Positions 1 to 6,902 of a DNA stretch of 10,065 nt are shown here, in pieces. The stretch comes from Lachnospiraceae bacterium (GTDB lineage Bacteria > Bacillota_A > Clostridia > Lachnospirales > Lachnospiraceae). The position numbers and the translations under genes are program-made. The stretch spans positions 1-10,065 of the forward strand of contig JAGAES010000139.1 of the NCBI GenBank assembly GCA_017613055.1, read 5' to 3'. The notes under the pieces were generated by a model. That model was not told the origin of the DNA and made no database searches. It saw only the letters and a list, made by a program, of their open reading frames with translations. Position 1 is the stretch's first letter. Every line of letters begins with the position of its first letter.

Positions 1-1061
1 ATTGCGAGCAGACCGGTATCGTGGGCCGTATGGGCGCCGTGTTCTCACTGATTGAGGATAACCACATCCATAACATCAACAACATGCAGCAGCTCGGCGG
101 AGCGGAAATCTCCGGCATCAAGCTCCATGCGGCAATCGACGTTGTAATCCGCCGTAACCACATCCATCACAGTACGATGGGTATCTGGTGTGACTGGGAA
201 GCGCAGGGCACGCGGATTTCGCAGAACCTTCTGCATGACAACCAGCGTCCGGACTTCTGCACATGGGCAGAAGGCGGCATGGGCAGCCAGGATATCTTCG
301 TTGAGGTCGGACATGGCCCGACTCTTATTGACAACAACATCATGCTTTCGAAGGCTTCTTTGATGATTGCGACCGAAAGCGTTGCAATGGTGCATAACCT
401 TGTGCTCGGCGCATTTTTGAACGTCGGAAGCGGCACGGGACTCCGTTACACGCCTTATCACATCCGCCACAGGACCGAGGTCGCGGGCTTCATGACAATC
501 CTGCACGGCGACGACCGGTTCTACAATAATATCTTCGTTCAGAAGTATCCGATTATCGTTGACAAGGAGACCGGAGAGAAGAAGGAGAAGGATTCGCTTG
601 TCGGAACTTGGCAGTTTGACGAGTATCCGACCTACGAGGAGTGGATTCCGAACTTCGAACTCGACAATCCGAAGCCGAGCATGATGAAGCTCGCCAAATG
701 GCACGAGAACGAGCATCTGCCGGTTTGGTCCGCGGGTAATGCTTATCTCGGCGGTGCGAAGAAGTGGAAGAAAGAGAAGAACTGCTTCGTGGACGCGAAA
801 GCGCCGGTGAAGGTAGAGTTAAAAGAGAAGAACGGTCACTACACGCTTGATACCAATGTGTACGAGATTATCGGGGACTACACGAACACGATTATCGACA
901 GCGACACGCTCGGCAAGGCTTTCCAGCCTGAGCAGCGGTTTGAGAATCCGGACGGCTCCGCGATTACATTTGACCGGGATTACTTCGGAGACAAGCGCGG
1001 CCTGACGGCTGTTCCGGGACCTTTCGCCTCGGCGGCAGCGCTTAAGAAGAAAGTCTGGTAG
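1..1061 (+). CDS. GH120-like right-handed beta-helix glycoside hydrolase, C-terminal part (5' end outside window)
   Basis: The reading frame is open from base 3 with no stop before TAG at 1059-1061, so this is the last roughly 350 residues of a longer protein. GTG at 21 and ATG at 30 lie inside the frame and are not credible starts. Repeated beta-helix rungs with Asn/His ladders are visible (EDNHIHNIN, RRNHIHH, SQNLLHDN, DNNIML). The segment GIWCDWEAQGTR followed by FVEVGHGP resembles the catalytic region of GH120 beta-xylosidases of the XylC type. In that comparison the nucleophile would be the Asp at bases 192-194 and the acid/base the Glu at 303-305. They are 37 residues apart, while I recall about 23 in GH120, so an insertion of about 14 residues (around QRPDFCTWAEGGMG) is inferred. 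The likely role is hydrolysis of xylo-oligosaccharides; with no signal peptide region visible, location is unknown. Another beta-helix hydrolase family is possible. It is convergent with the nitrogen operon and unrelated in function. Confidence 0.62.
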   Translation, partial: CEQTGIVGRMGAVFSLIEDNHIHNINNMQQLGGAEISGIKLHAAIDVVIRRNHIHHSTMGIWCDWEAQGTRISQNLLHDNQRPDFCTWAEGGMGSQDIFVEVGHGPTLIDNNIMLSKASLMIATESVAMVHNLVLGAFLNVGSGTGLRYTPYHIRHRTEVAGFMTILHGDDRFYNNIFVQKYPIIVDKETGEKKEKDSLVGTWQFDEYPTYEEWIPNFELDNPKPSMMKLAKWHENEHLPVWSAGNAYLGGAKKWKKEKNCFVDAKAPVKVELKEKNGHYTLDTNVYEIIGDYTNTIIDSDTLGKAFQPEQRFENPDGSAITFDRDYFGDKRGLTAVPGPFASAAALKKKVW

Positions 1062-1065
1062 ACAA

Positions 1066-1650
1066 TTAATGGTACGTGCGGAGAATTTCCTCCGCAACCG
1101 AACGACGTGAGATACAACGGTCCATCGCCTGCTTTTCTATGTAGCGATGGGCCGTTTGTTCGTCCATCGAAAGAGAGGAGATGAGCTGCCATTTGGCGCG
1201 GTTTACAAGACGGATTTCCTCCATCTTCTCCTCAACGGAAAGCGTCTTCTTCTCAAGCTTCCGAAGCCGTTCGCGCGCAGACTGCATCCATTCAAGCGCC
1301 AGTATCAGAAGCGGCTGCGAAGTAGGCTTAGAGAGGGTGTAAACGCCGTGCTCGACAACTTTGTCACGAATATCGACATGATGCTCCGCGGGAACCAAAA
1401 GAAGCACAACTGTGCCGTTTAACTGAGCGGCATCGATGGCAAAGCGTGTGCCGACCTCGTCGCTTAACGGTGCATTGATGATTACGTAGTCGAAATGCTG
1501 CTCGCTGATAATCCGTCTCGCGGCGCTGATGTTCGGCACGCTCAGCACGGGAGAGTAGCGCGCATCCGGGAGCAGCTGCGAAAGCGCCGTGTTGACGGGC
1601 GACTTCGCGGAAACGACAAGAACGCTGTAAACTCGTTCCCTAAGGCTCAT
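1066..1650 (-). CDS. ANTAR-domain RNA-binding regulator with degenerate receiver domain
   Basis: This 194-residue protein has the layout of ANTAR response regulators: receiver-like domain (about 7-120), coiled-coil linker (about 122-150) and C-terminal three-helix ANTAR domain (about 140-192, with RAKWQLISSL, AMDRCISRRSVAEEIL). ANTAR domains bind paired RNA hairpins and prevent transcription termination. The receiver looks inactive: the phospho-acceptor position in DYVIINAPLSDEVG is Asn59, the acidic pair after strand 1 is replaced by Ser14-Ala15, and only Lys108 (LSKP) remains. I chose ATG at 1650 because AAAGGAG ends 5 nt upstream; the GTG at 1656 overlaps that site. It lies 65 nt behind glnA as the last gene of the operon. 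ANTAR proteins next to glnA are known in clostridia (NitR-like), so control of nitrogen genes is inferred. The targets may be the leader hairpins at 8087-8035 and 9018-9058. The 3' end is 4 bp from the convergent hydrolase gene. Confidence 0.88.
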   Translation of the reverse strand: MSLRERVYSVLVVSAKSPVNTALSQLLPDARYSPVLSVPNISAARRIISEQHFDYVIINAPLSDEVGTRFAIDAAQLNGTVVLLLVPAEHHVDIRDKVVEHGVYTLSKPTSQPLLILALEWMQSARERLRKLEKKTLSVEEKMEEIRLVNRAKWQLISSLSMDEQTAHRYIEKQAMDRCISRRSVAEEILRTYH

Positions 1651-1715
1651 ACGCACTCCTTTCTCCCGGGCAGGGGTAGTTTTACTACAATGGTAGAATA
1701 GTTATCCGACTAAGC
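1651..1715 (-). other. glnA-ANTAR intergenic spacer with competing small hairpins
   Basis: This 65-nt spacer holds the ribosome site for the ANTAR gene (AAAGGAG, about 1656-1662). It also contains two short inverted repeats that share one arm: GTAGT-TTT-ACTAC (1676-1688) and CTAC-AATG-GTAG (1685-1696), plus-strand reading. No sigma-A promoter and no strong terminator is evident, so the ANTAR gene is probably co-transcribed with glnA. The hairpins are short and may be chance. Confidence 0.35.
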
Positions 1716-2927
1716 TTAACGGTCACAATAGATCTCTAAAATCTCGGCCGGAACATATTCGCGGATAAAGTCGCTTTCGGCGGCAATCCGGCTTGCTTCG
1801 GTGAGGTTCTCGGGAAGCTTTTCGTAAGCGGCAAGTTCCGACGCCTTCGCCGTATAGAGGTTGATGTCGGCAGCCGGAGGCATCTCGAGCTTGTTGCGGT
1901 TTCCGTAAAGCCCCGCGTAAATCAAAAGGGTAAATGCCAGATACGGGTTCGCGGACGGATCCGGCGAACGAAGCTCCGCGCGGCGGTACTCGCCGAGGGC
2001 GGCAGGAATCCGGATTAACTGGGAGCGGTTTTCGTTGGACCAGCTGACATAGCCGGGCGCCTTGCTGCGGCCGAGTCTCCGGTAGGATTCTTCGGTCGGG
2101 TTCAGAAATGCCGTCATCGGAAGCATATGTTTCAATATTCCGGCAAGCATCGGACATACTTCGGCTTCGCCGGATTTGTTCTTTAAGGAAATGTTGATGT
2201 GGAAGCCGTTGCCGGGCTCCTGCTCAAGAGGCTTCGGCGAGAAATCCGCATACAGTCCGTTCTTCACCGCAACCGTCTTCACGACGCGTCGGAACATCAT
2301 CACATTGTCCGCAGCCGTAACCGGGTCGGAGTAGCGGATATCAATCTCATTCTGTCCCGGACCGACCTCGTGGTGCGAGCTCTCCGGCTGGATTCCCATC
2401 TGCTCAAGCGTCAGGCAGATCTCACGGCGCACGTTCTCGCCGCGGTCATCGGGCGCAACGTCCATGTAACCCGCGTTGTCGTAAGGAATCTTCGTCGGAG
2501 CGCCGTTCTCGTCAAGCTTGAAAAGGTAGAATTCCTGCTCGGCGCCGAAGCTGTACTCGTAGCCCGCTTCCTTTGCGTCCGCGACGGCTTTCTTCAAAAG
2601 CGTACGCGTGTCGCAGGAGAACGGTGTGCCGTCCGGCCAGGTAATCGAAGTGAACATCTGCATGACGCGGCCGTGCTCCGGTCTCCACGGGAGCGGCGTC
2701 AGCGTCTCCGGTTCGGGATGCAGGAACAGATCGCTCCGCGACTCGTCGCCGAAGCCCGCAATCGCGGATGCGTCGATGGCAATTCCCTGCGTAAAAGCTC
2801 TTCGCAATTCATCCGGCATGATCGAAATGTTCTTCTGTCTGCCGAATACATCGCAAAAAGCGAGGCGGATGAATTTGACATCCTCCTCGCGCATGTATTG
2901 GATAACCTCGTCCATGGTGTAATTCAT
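1716..2927 (-). CDS. glnA: Type I-family glutamine synthetase, short form
   Basis: Glutamine synthetase makes glutamine from glutamate, ammonium and ATP as a cytoplasmic dodecamer. The family motifs are all recognisable: Asp52 in IDASAIAGF, FGAEQEFYLF (127-136), SSHHEVGPGQNEID (183-196), GNGFHINISL (239-248), NENRSQLIRIP (298-308) and AELRSPDPSANPYLAF (317-332). At 403 residues it is about 40 shorter than Bacillus GlnA. From memory of that sequence, about 15 residues are missing after HINISL, and the C-terminal tail (the usual HPWERxxY end) is absent. In the active-site flap, the segment RRLGRSKAP stands where Bacillus has KRLVPGYEAP, so Lys289 falls at the conserved Glu (Glu304 in Bacillus). 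This may be normal for a clostridial subfamily. AAGGAGG at 2940-2934 with 6 nt spacing supports the ATG at 2927. It lies 67 nt after the GXGXG subunit in the same operon. Glutamine synthetase activity is likely; a glutamine-synthetase-like paralogue with another amine substrate is the alternative. Confidence 0.93.
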   Translation of the reverse strand: MNYTMDEVIQYMREEDVKFIRLAFCDVFGRQKNISIMPDELRRAFTQGIAIDASAIAGFGDESRSDLFLHPEPETLTPLPWRPEHGRVMQMFTSITWPDGTPFSCDTRTLLKKAVADAKEAGYEYSFGAEQEFYLFKLDENGAPTKIPYDNAGYMDVAPDDRGENVRREICLTLEQMGIQPESSHHEVGPGQNEIDIRYSDPVTAADNVMMFRRVVKTVAVKNGLYADFSPKPLEQEPGNGFHINISLKNKSGEAEVCPMLAGILKHMLPMTAFLNPTEESYRRLGRSKAPGYVSWSNENRSQLIRIPAALGEYRRAELRSPDPSANPYLAFTLLIYAGLYGNRNKLEMPPAADINLYTAKASELAAYEKLPENLTEASRIAAESDFIREYVPAEILEIYCDR

Positions 2928-2994
2928 TAGGGGCCTCCTTCTTCCGTCAAAGCCCAGGGCCTTGACTTATGCGGACCGCACGCGGCGGTCTTTT
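2928..2994 (-). promoter_or_regulatory. Two stem-loops in the leader between the GXGXG subunit and glnA
   Basis: The 67-nt gap contains two inverted repeats. The first in mRNA order is at 2990-2974, GACCGC-CGCGT-GCGGTC, a perfect 6 bp stem. The second is at 2966-2946, about 9 bp including one G-U, with GTCAA/TTGAC at its base and a 3-nt loop. It ends just upstream of the glnA ribosome site at 2940-2934. In the operon direction neither is followed by a U-tract, so they are not intrinsic terminators for glt mRNA; processing, stability or translational control is inferred. On the plus strand the first stem is followed by TTTTT (2991-2995), but no plus-strand gene would use it. Confidence 0.5.
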
Positions 2995-3714
2995 TCAGTT
3001 TGCTACATACATCTGCCGGTAAGGGTTCCGGCTGTCCGGCGTCACAACCGTGAAGGGAGCGGAGAGCACTTCGTCAACGGAAAGCCCGAAGATCTTACAG
3101 TACTCTTCAAGATACGGTTTCAGTTCCGAAAGGTCGTCCGTTTCGGCGGGCTTTGCGGTAACCTGCGCGGGAAATGTGATGTCCTTACAGTCCGAACGTA
3201 AGAACATCTTGCCTCCGTGCATTCCGGTGCACGGGAAGTTTCCGACAATCCTGCCGTCCCCGTCAAGATTCAGAACGACGATGATGCCGCCTGCCTGGTA
3301 TTCACCGAGGAAGCTGCCCGCATGACCGCCGATAATCATCACCGGGAACTTGTCGTGATAGGCCTTCATATGGATGCCTGCACGGTATCCGGCGTCGCCT
3401 TTCACGTAAATCCGTCCGCCGCGCATCGCGTAGCCTGCCGCGTCACCGATGTTGCCGTGAATCGCAATCAGGCCTTCGTTCATCGTGTCGCCGACCGCGT
3501 CCTGCGCGTTGCCCTCAACCGTTACCGTAGAGCCGTTCAGATAAGCGCCGAGCGCGTTTCCGGGAATTCCCTGAAGCGTAATGGTACGGCCGGACATGCC
3601 GGAGGCGATGAACCGCTGACCGAGGCATCCGTCCACCACGCACTCGCCGGACGTCGCGCGGATGGCCTCATTCAATGCTTTATGGTCTAAACCCTGTGCA
3701 TGTATCATTGTCAT
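2995..3714 (-). CDS. Glutamate synthase GXGXG-domain subunit (GltB C-terminal domain homologue)
   Basis: This 239-residue protein carries the right-handed beta-helix GXGXG domain that forms the C-terminal part of the large subunit of classical glutamate synthase. Regularly spaced glycine rungs run from about 50 to 165 (GNALGAYLNGSTVTVEGNAQ, GNIGDAAGYAMRGGRIYVKG, GGHAGSFLGEYQAGG, FPCTGMHGGKMFLR). The domain is structural and packs against the amidotransferase and FMN domains. Here it is a stand-alone gene, as in archaeal-type split enzymes. The tail after about residue 190 (LKPYLEEYCKIFGLSVDEVL) is helical and probably a subunit contact. GGAGGTG at 3731-3725, 10 nt upstream, supports the ATG at 3714 over the second ATG two codons in. 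It starts 2 nt after the stop of the FAD oxidoreductase gene. Formylmethanofuran dehydrogenase subunit C shares the fold but does not fit the context. Confidence 0.93.
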   Translation of the reverse strand: MTMIHAQGLDHKALNEAIRATSGECVVDGCLGQRFIASGMSGRTITLQGIPGNALGAYLNGSTVTVEGNAQDAVGDTMNEGLIAIHGNIGDAAGYAMRGGRIYVKGDAGYRAGIHMKAYHDKFPVMIIGGHAGSFLGEYQAGGIIVVLNLDGDGRIVGNFPCTGMHGGKMFLRSDCKDITFPAQVTAKPAETDDLSELKPYLEEYCKIFGLSVDEVLSAPFTVVTPDSRNPYRQMYVAN

Positions 3715-3716
3715 AG

Positions 3717-4949
3717 TTATACCACACCTCCAAACTTTTTTCTACGATTTTCCGCGGAAAATGCGATGGTTGTCGCTCCGGTCTTCAGCAAATCATAGTT
3801 GACTTCCGAAACCGGCGTCTGTTCGCGGATCATTGAAGTGTATATTCCGGCCCGTTCGTTACAGCCGATCAGGAGGAATCCCCTGAGACGGTCGTCTTTG
3901 ACGAAGAGCCGCTTAATCGAGGAATCGGTCTTCTCCTCGTAACATTCGCCTTCATAGGCGCCTGCCGTCATGGCGTGAAGTCCGAAGAATCCGATGGAGT
4001 TCATCGGCATGCCGCGGTTGAAGAGTTCCTCACTGCCTGCCATGTTGACGCCTGCGGCATGTCCCTGCATATAGGCGTTCGGGAAGATCGCAAGCACGCG
4101 GTTTGCACCGATGCTAAGGTCATATCCTTCCGCGCAGTCGCCTGCGGCATAGATTCCGGGGACGGAAGTCTCCAGCTTCTCATTGACTACGATACCGCGG
4201 TTTACGGTACCGCCGATTGCTTTTACAAGACCGGTGTTCGCACGGACACCGACCGCAAGAACAAGAACATCAAACGGAACCTCCGCGCCGCTCTTCATGT
4301 GAGCAAGGCCGGCTTCAAACTTCGCGACGCTGTCGCCGAGCAGGAATTTGATGCCGTGCTCTTCGAGGCGATGCTGCATCAATGCGGCGCATTCATTATC
4401 AAGAATACTCGAGAGCACGCGGTCGGCAAGGTCGCAGACCGTAATCTCTTTGACCCGGCCGTAGATTCCTTCGGCGCATTTGAGGCCTATAAGGCCGGCG
4501 CCGACAATCAACACGCGGGCATCCTTGTCTAATTCTTTTTCAAGTGCCAGGGCATCGTCGAGCGTCAGGAACGCGTACTTTCCTGTCACGGAATCGAGGC
4601 CGTCCATCGGCGGAACGAACGGAGAGGAGCCGGCGGCGACACAAACCTTGTCGTAAGGAAGCGATGTGCCGTCCGAAAGAGTAACCGTGGCATTTGCCGG
4701 ATTGATTTCCGTTGCGGATACGCCGTACAGAACCTTTGCGCCGTTCTTCTCATAGAAATCCGGAGAGCGGTACGCAATCTTTGTAAGGTCGGTCTTCTTT
4801 TCGAGGTAATAGGAGATGAGCGGGCGGCAGTAAACCTCGTGCTTCTCCGCGGATACGACGGTGATTTCCCCTTCGGTATCTACGCTCCGGATGCCTTCGA
4901 TGCAGCCGGCGGCCGCCACTCCGTTTCCGATAATCACATAGCGTTTCAT
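3717..4949 (-). CDS. FAD-dependent NAD(P)H oxidoreductase of the glutamate synthase operon
   Basis: This 410-residue pyridine-nucleotide-disulfide-type oxidoreductase has an FAD-binding Rossmann motif at the N-terminus (GNGVAAAG, 8-15), a second dinucleotide motif (GAGLIG, 150-155) for NAD(P)H, and the FAD motif GIYAAGDCAEG (265-275). The region after KHEVYCRPLISYYL resembles NirB or rubredoxin-reductase-like enzymes rather than thioredoxin reductase, and no CxxC redox pair is present. The sequence is unlike the classical GltD small subunit because it lacks the fused N-terminal iron-sulfur domain. The adjacent ferredoxin gene could supply that function separately, and the two genes overlap by 4 nt (ATGA). 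I infer that it takes electrons from NAD(P)H and, with the ferredoxin, feeds the FMN subunit. Cofactor preference for NADH or NADPH cannot be read here. GAGGTG 7 nt upstream supports the start. Confidence 0.85.
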   Translation of the reverse strand: MKRYVIIGNGVAAAGCIEGIRSVDTEGEITVVSAEKHEVYCRPLISYYLEKKTDLTKIAYRSPDFYEKNGAKVLYGVSATEINPANATVTLSDGTSLPYDKVCVAAGSSPFVPPMDGLDSVTGKYAFLTLDDALALEKELDKDARVLIVGAGLIGLKCAEGIYGRVKEITVCDLADRVLSSILDNECAALMQHRLEEHGIKFLLGDSVAKFEAGLAHMKSGAEVPFDVLVLAVGVRANTGLVKAIGGTVNRGIVVNEKLETSVPGIYAAGDCAEGYDLSIGANRVLAIFPNAYMQGHAAGVNMAGSEELFNRGMPMNSIGFFGLHAMTAGAYEGECYEEKTDSSIKRLFVKDDRLRGFLLIGCNERAGIYTSMIREQTPVSEVNYDLLKTGATTIAFSAENRRKKFGGVV

Positions 4950-5392
4950 TGGCTTTCACCTCGCTCTTCATAGACTATGGCGTGGTTCGGGCAGCCCTTT
5001 ACGCAGGCCGGTTCGCCGCACGAATTGTTGAGGCACAGCTCGCATTTCTGCATCGCGCCGTCTTCGCCGGGCGTCAGTGCGCCGTAAGGGCATACAAGAA
5101 TGCAGGTGTAACAGGAGACGCAGCGTTCGCGGTGAATCCGGATGACGCCGTCTTCGCGGTAGAGCGCGCCTGCGATACAGCTCTTGACGCAGAGCGGATC
5201 GGTGCAGTGCCGGCAGGAAACCGCAAATGTGACGCGGTTCGAGTTCTCGCCTTCCACATGGATGCGCGGGAAGATCGTCTTGCCGGCGAGGGCGGAAGCC
5301 ATATCGAACCCGCCGGAGTTGGCAAATGCGCAGTTATATTCGCACAGGTGACAGCCGAGACACCATTCTTCGTTGACATAAACTCGTTTCAT
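4946..5392 (-). CDS. Four-cluster 4Fe-4S ferredoxin (HycB/DmsB-like), electron carrier for glutamate synthase
   Basis: This 148-residue protein contains four cysteine groups suited to four [4Fe-4S] clusters: Cys11-14-17-21, Cys60-63-68-72, Cys91-94-97-101 and Cys117-120-130-134. Cys125 is an extra one. The spacing of the second and fourth groups resembles electron-transfer subunits of molybdopterin oxidoreductases and hydrogenases (DmsB/HycB family). No signal peptide or membrane segment is visible, so it should be cytoplasmic. It lies between the FMN subunit (4 nt gap) and the FAD oxidoreductase (4 nt overlap), which suggests that it relays electrons between them. The ribosome site AGGAGA (5406-5401) lies inside the end of the upstream gene with 8 nt spacing, consistent with translational coupling. 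Confidence 0.9.
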   Translation of the reverse strand: MKRVYVNEEWCLGCHLCEYNCAFANSGGFDMASALAGKTIFPRIHVEGENSNRVTFAVSCRHCTDPLCVKSCIAGALYREDGVIRIHRERCVSCYTCILVCPYGALTPGEDGAMQKCELCLNNSCGEPACVKGCPNHAIVYEERGESQ

Positions 5393-5396
5393 AGGC

Positions 5397-6902
5397 TTAT
5401 TCTCCTGCGTGGGAGATTCCGAGAATCTCCAGTTCTTTCTCGTTGAGGCCGACGCCGCGAAGCATCAGGCGGTTGCCGCGAAGGGCTTCGACGGAGTTGA
5501 TTCCCATGCCGCCCATCAGTTCCTTGATTTCGTGCTTCCATGCGGTCATCAGGTTGATGAGCCGTTCGCTTCCGAGGTCGGGGTTGAGACGTTTTACCAG
5601 GTCGGGCCGCTGTGTGGCGATGCCCCAGTTGCATTTGCCGCTCTGGCAGGTACGGCACAGATGACAGCCGAGTGCAAGGAGGGCAGCGGTTGCGATGTAG
5701 CAGGCGTCCGCGCCGAGAGCGATTGCCTTAACAACATCGGAGGCGCTTCGGATCGAACCGCCGACGACAAGCGAAACATCGTTCCGGATACCTTCATCAC
5801 GAAGCCGCTGGTCAACGGCCGCGAGCGCGAGTTCAATCGGGATGCCGACGTTATCGCGGATTCTTGTCGGAGCCGCTCCGGTGCCGCCGCGGAAACCGTC
5901 GATGGCGATGATGTCCGCGCCGCTTCTGGCGATTCCGCTTGCGATTGCTGCGATGTTATGAACCGCGGCTACCTTAACGATAACGGGTTTCCGGTAACCG
6001 GTTGCTTCCTTTAAGGAGAAGACAAGCTGCCTTAGATCTTCGATTGAGTAAATGTCATGGTGCGGAGCCGGGGAAATGGCATCCGAACCTTCCGGAATCA
6101 TACGGGTACGGGAGACGTCACCGACAATCTTCGCCCCCGGCAGATGTCCGCCGATGCCGGGCTTCGCGCCCTGGCCCATCTTAATTTCGATGGCGGCGCC
6201 GGCTTCGAGATACTGCTCATGCACGCCGAAACGTCCGCTTGCCACCTGCACGATTGTGTTCGGGCCGTAGCAGTAGAAGTCTTCGTGCAGTCCGCCCTCA
6301 CCGGTATTATAAAGAATGCCGAGTTCCGTTGCCGCGCGCGCGAGCGACGCGTGCGCGTTATAACTAATGGAACCGTAGCTCATCGCGGAGAACATGACCG
6401 GCATGGACAAGGTCACATGCGGCGGAAGTTCGCAGATCAGGTTGCCGTTCCCGTCACGCTTCATCGTCTTCGGGCGTTTGCCGAGCGTCACCTGCGTCTC
6501 CATCGGTTCGCGGAGCGGATCAATCGGCGGGTTCGTTACCTGCGAAGCGTTAATCAGGATGCGGTCCCAGTAAACCGGCAGCGGCTTCGGGTTACCCATC
6601 GAGGAGAGCAGCACGCCGCCGCTTCCCGCCTGTTTGTAAATCTCACGGATTGTATCGTTCTGCCAGTTGGCATTTTCCCGAAGCTGACAGTCGCTTTTCA
6701 CAATCTTCAGTGCGCGTGTCGGACAGAGCGAGACACAGCGCTGGCAGTTGACGCATTTGCTTTCGTCACTGATCATCTTGCCGGTGTCGGGATTCAGTTT
6801 ATGTACTTCATTGGCACACTGCCGTTCGCATACGCGGCAGGTGATGCAGCGGTCCGGGTTCCGCACAACTTCATATTCCGGATAGATAAAATCGATTCCC
6901 AT
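5397..6902 (-). CDS. gltB: Glutamate synthase FMN-domain subunit with N-terminal ferredoxin domain (archaeal type)
   Basis: This 501-residue protein is the catalytic core that converts 2-oxoglutarate plus ammonia, tunnelled from the amidotransferase, to glutamate on FMN. The N-terminal segment holds two 4Fe-4S motifs (Cys19-22-25-29 and Cys50-53-56-60). The remainder is the TIM-barrel FMN domain with the family signatures KMGQGAKPGIGGHLPG (241-256), SPAPHHDIYSIEDL (277-290) and IDGFRGGTGAAP (334-345). The 3Fe-4S motif is Cys413-x5-Cys419-x4-Cys424, the spacing of GltB. Length and layout match archaeal-type glutamate synthases, where the large subunit is split into separate proteins. The start ATG overlaps the previous stop by one base (TGATG), and AAGGAGC lies 7 nt upstream. 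The second 4Fe-4S-type pair of clusters is the expected entry point for electrons from the neighbouring ferredoxin. Confidence 0.96.
   Translation of the reverse strand: MGIDFIYPEYEVVRNPDRCITCRVCERQCANEVHKLNPDTGKMISDESKCVNCQRCVSLCPTRALKIVKSDCQLRENANWQNDTIREIYKQAGSGGVLLSSMGNPKPLPVYWDRILINASQVTNPPIDPLREPMETQVTLGKRPKTMKRDGNGNLICELPPHVTLSMPVMFSAMSYGSISYNAHASLARAATELGILYNTGEGGLHEDFYCYGPNTIVQVASGRFGVHEQYLEAGAAIEIKMGQGAKPGIGGHLPGAKIVGDVSRTRMIPEGSDAISPAPHHDIYSIEDLRQLVFSLKEATGYRKPVIVKVAAVHNIAAIASGIARSGADIIAIDGFRGGTGAAPTRIRDNVGIPIELALAAVDQRLRDEGIRNDVSLVVGGSIRSASDVVKAIALGADACYIATAALLALGCHLCRTCQSGKCNWGIATQRPDLVKRLNPDLGSERLINLMTAWKHEIKELMGGMGINSVEALRGNRLMLRGVGLNEKELEILGISHAGE

Noticed and set aside
45..716. 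223-codon minus-strand open frame opposite the beta-helix hydrolase
   Set aside because: Shadow frame; the plus-strand protein has coherent beta-helix repeats and catalytic-like motifs.
2199..2930. 243-codon plus-strand open frame opposite glnA
   Set aside because: Antisense shadow of the glutamine synthetase; low-complexity Arg/Val/Leu composition.
2974..2995. Plus-strand intrinsic terminator (stem plus TTTTT)
   Set aside because: It has the form, but no plus-strand gene lies upstream between 1061 and 2974, so a terminator role in that direction has no client.
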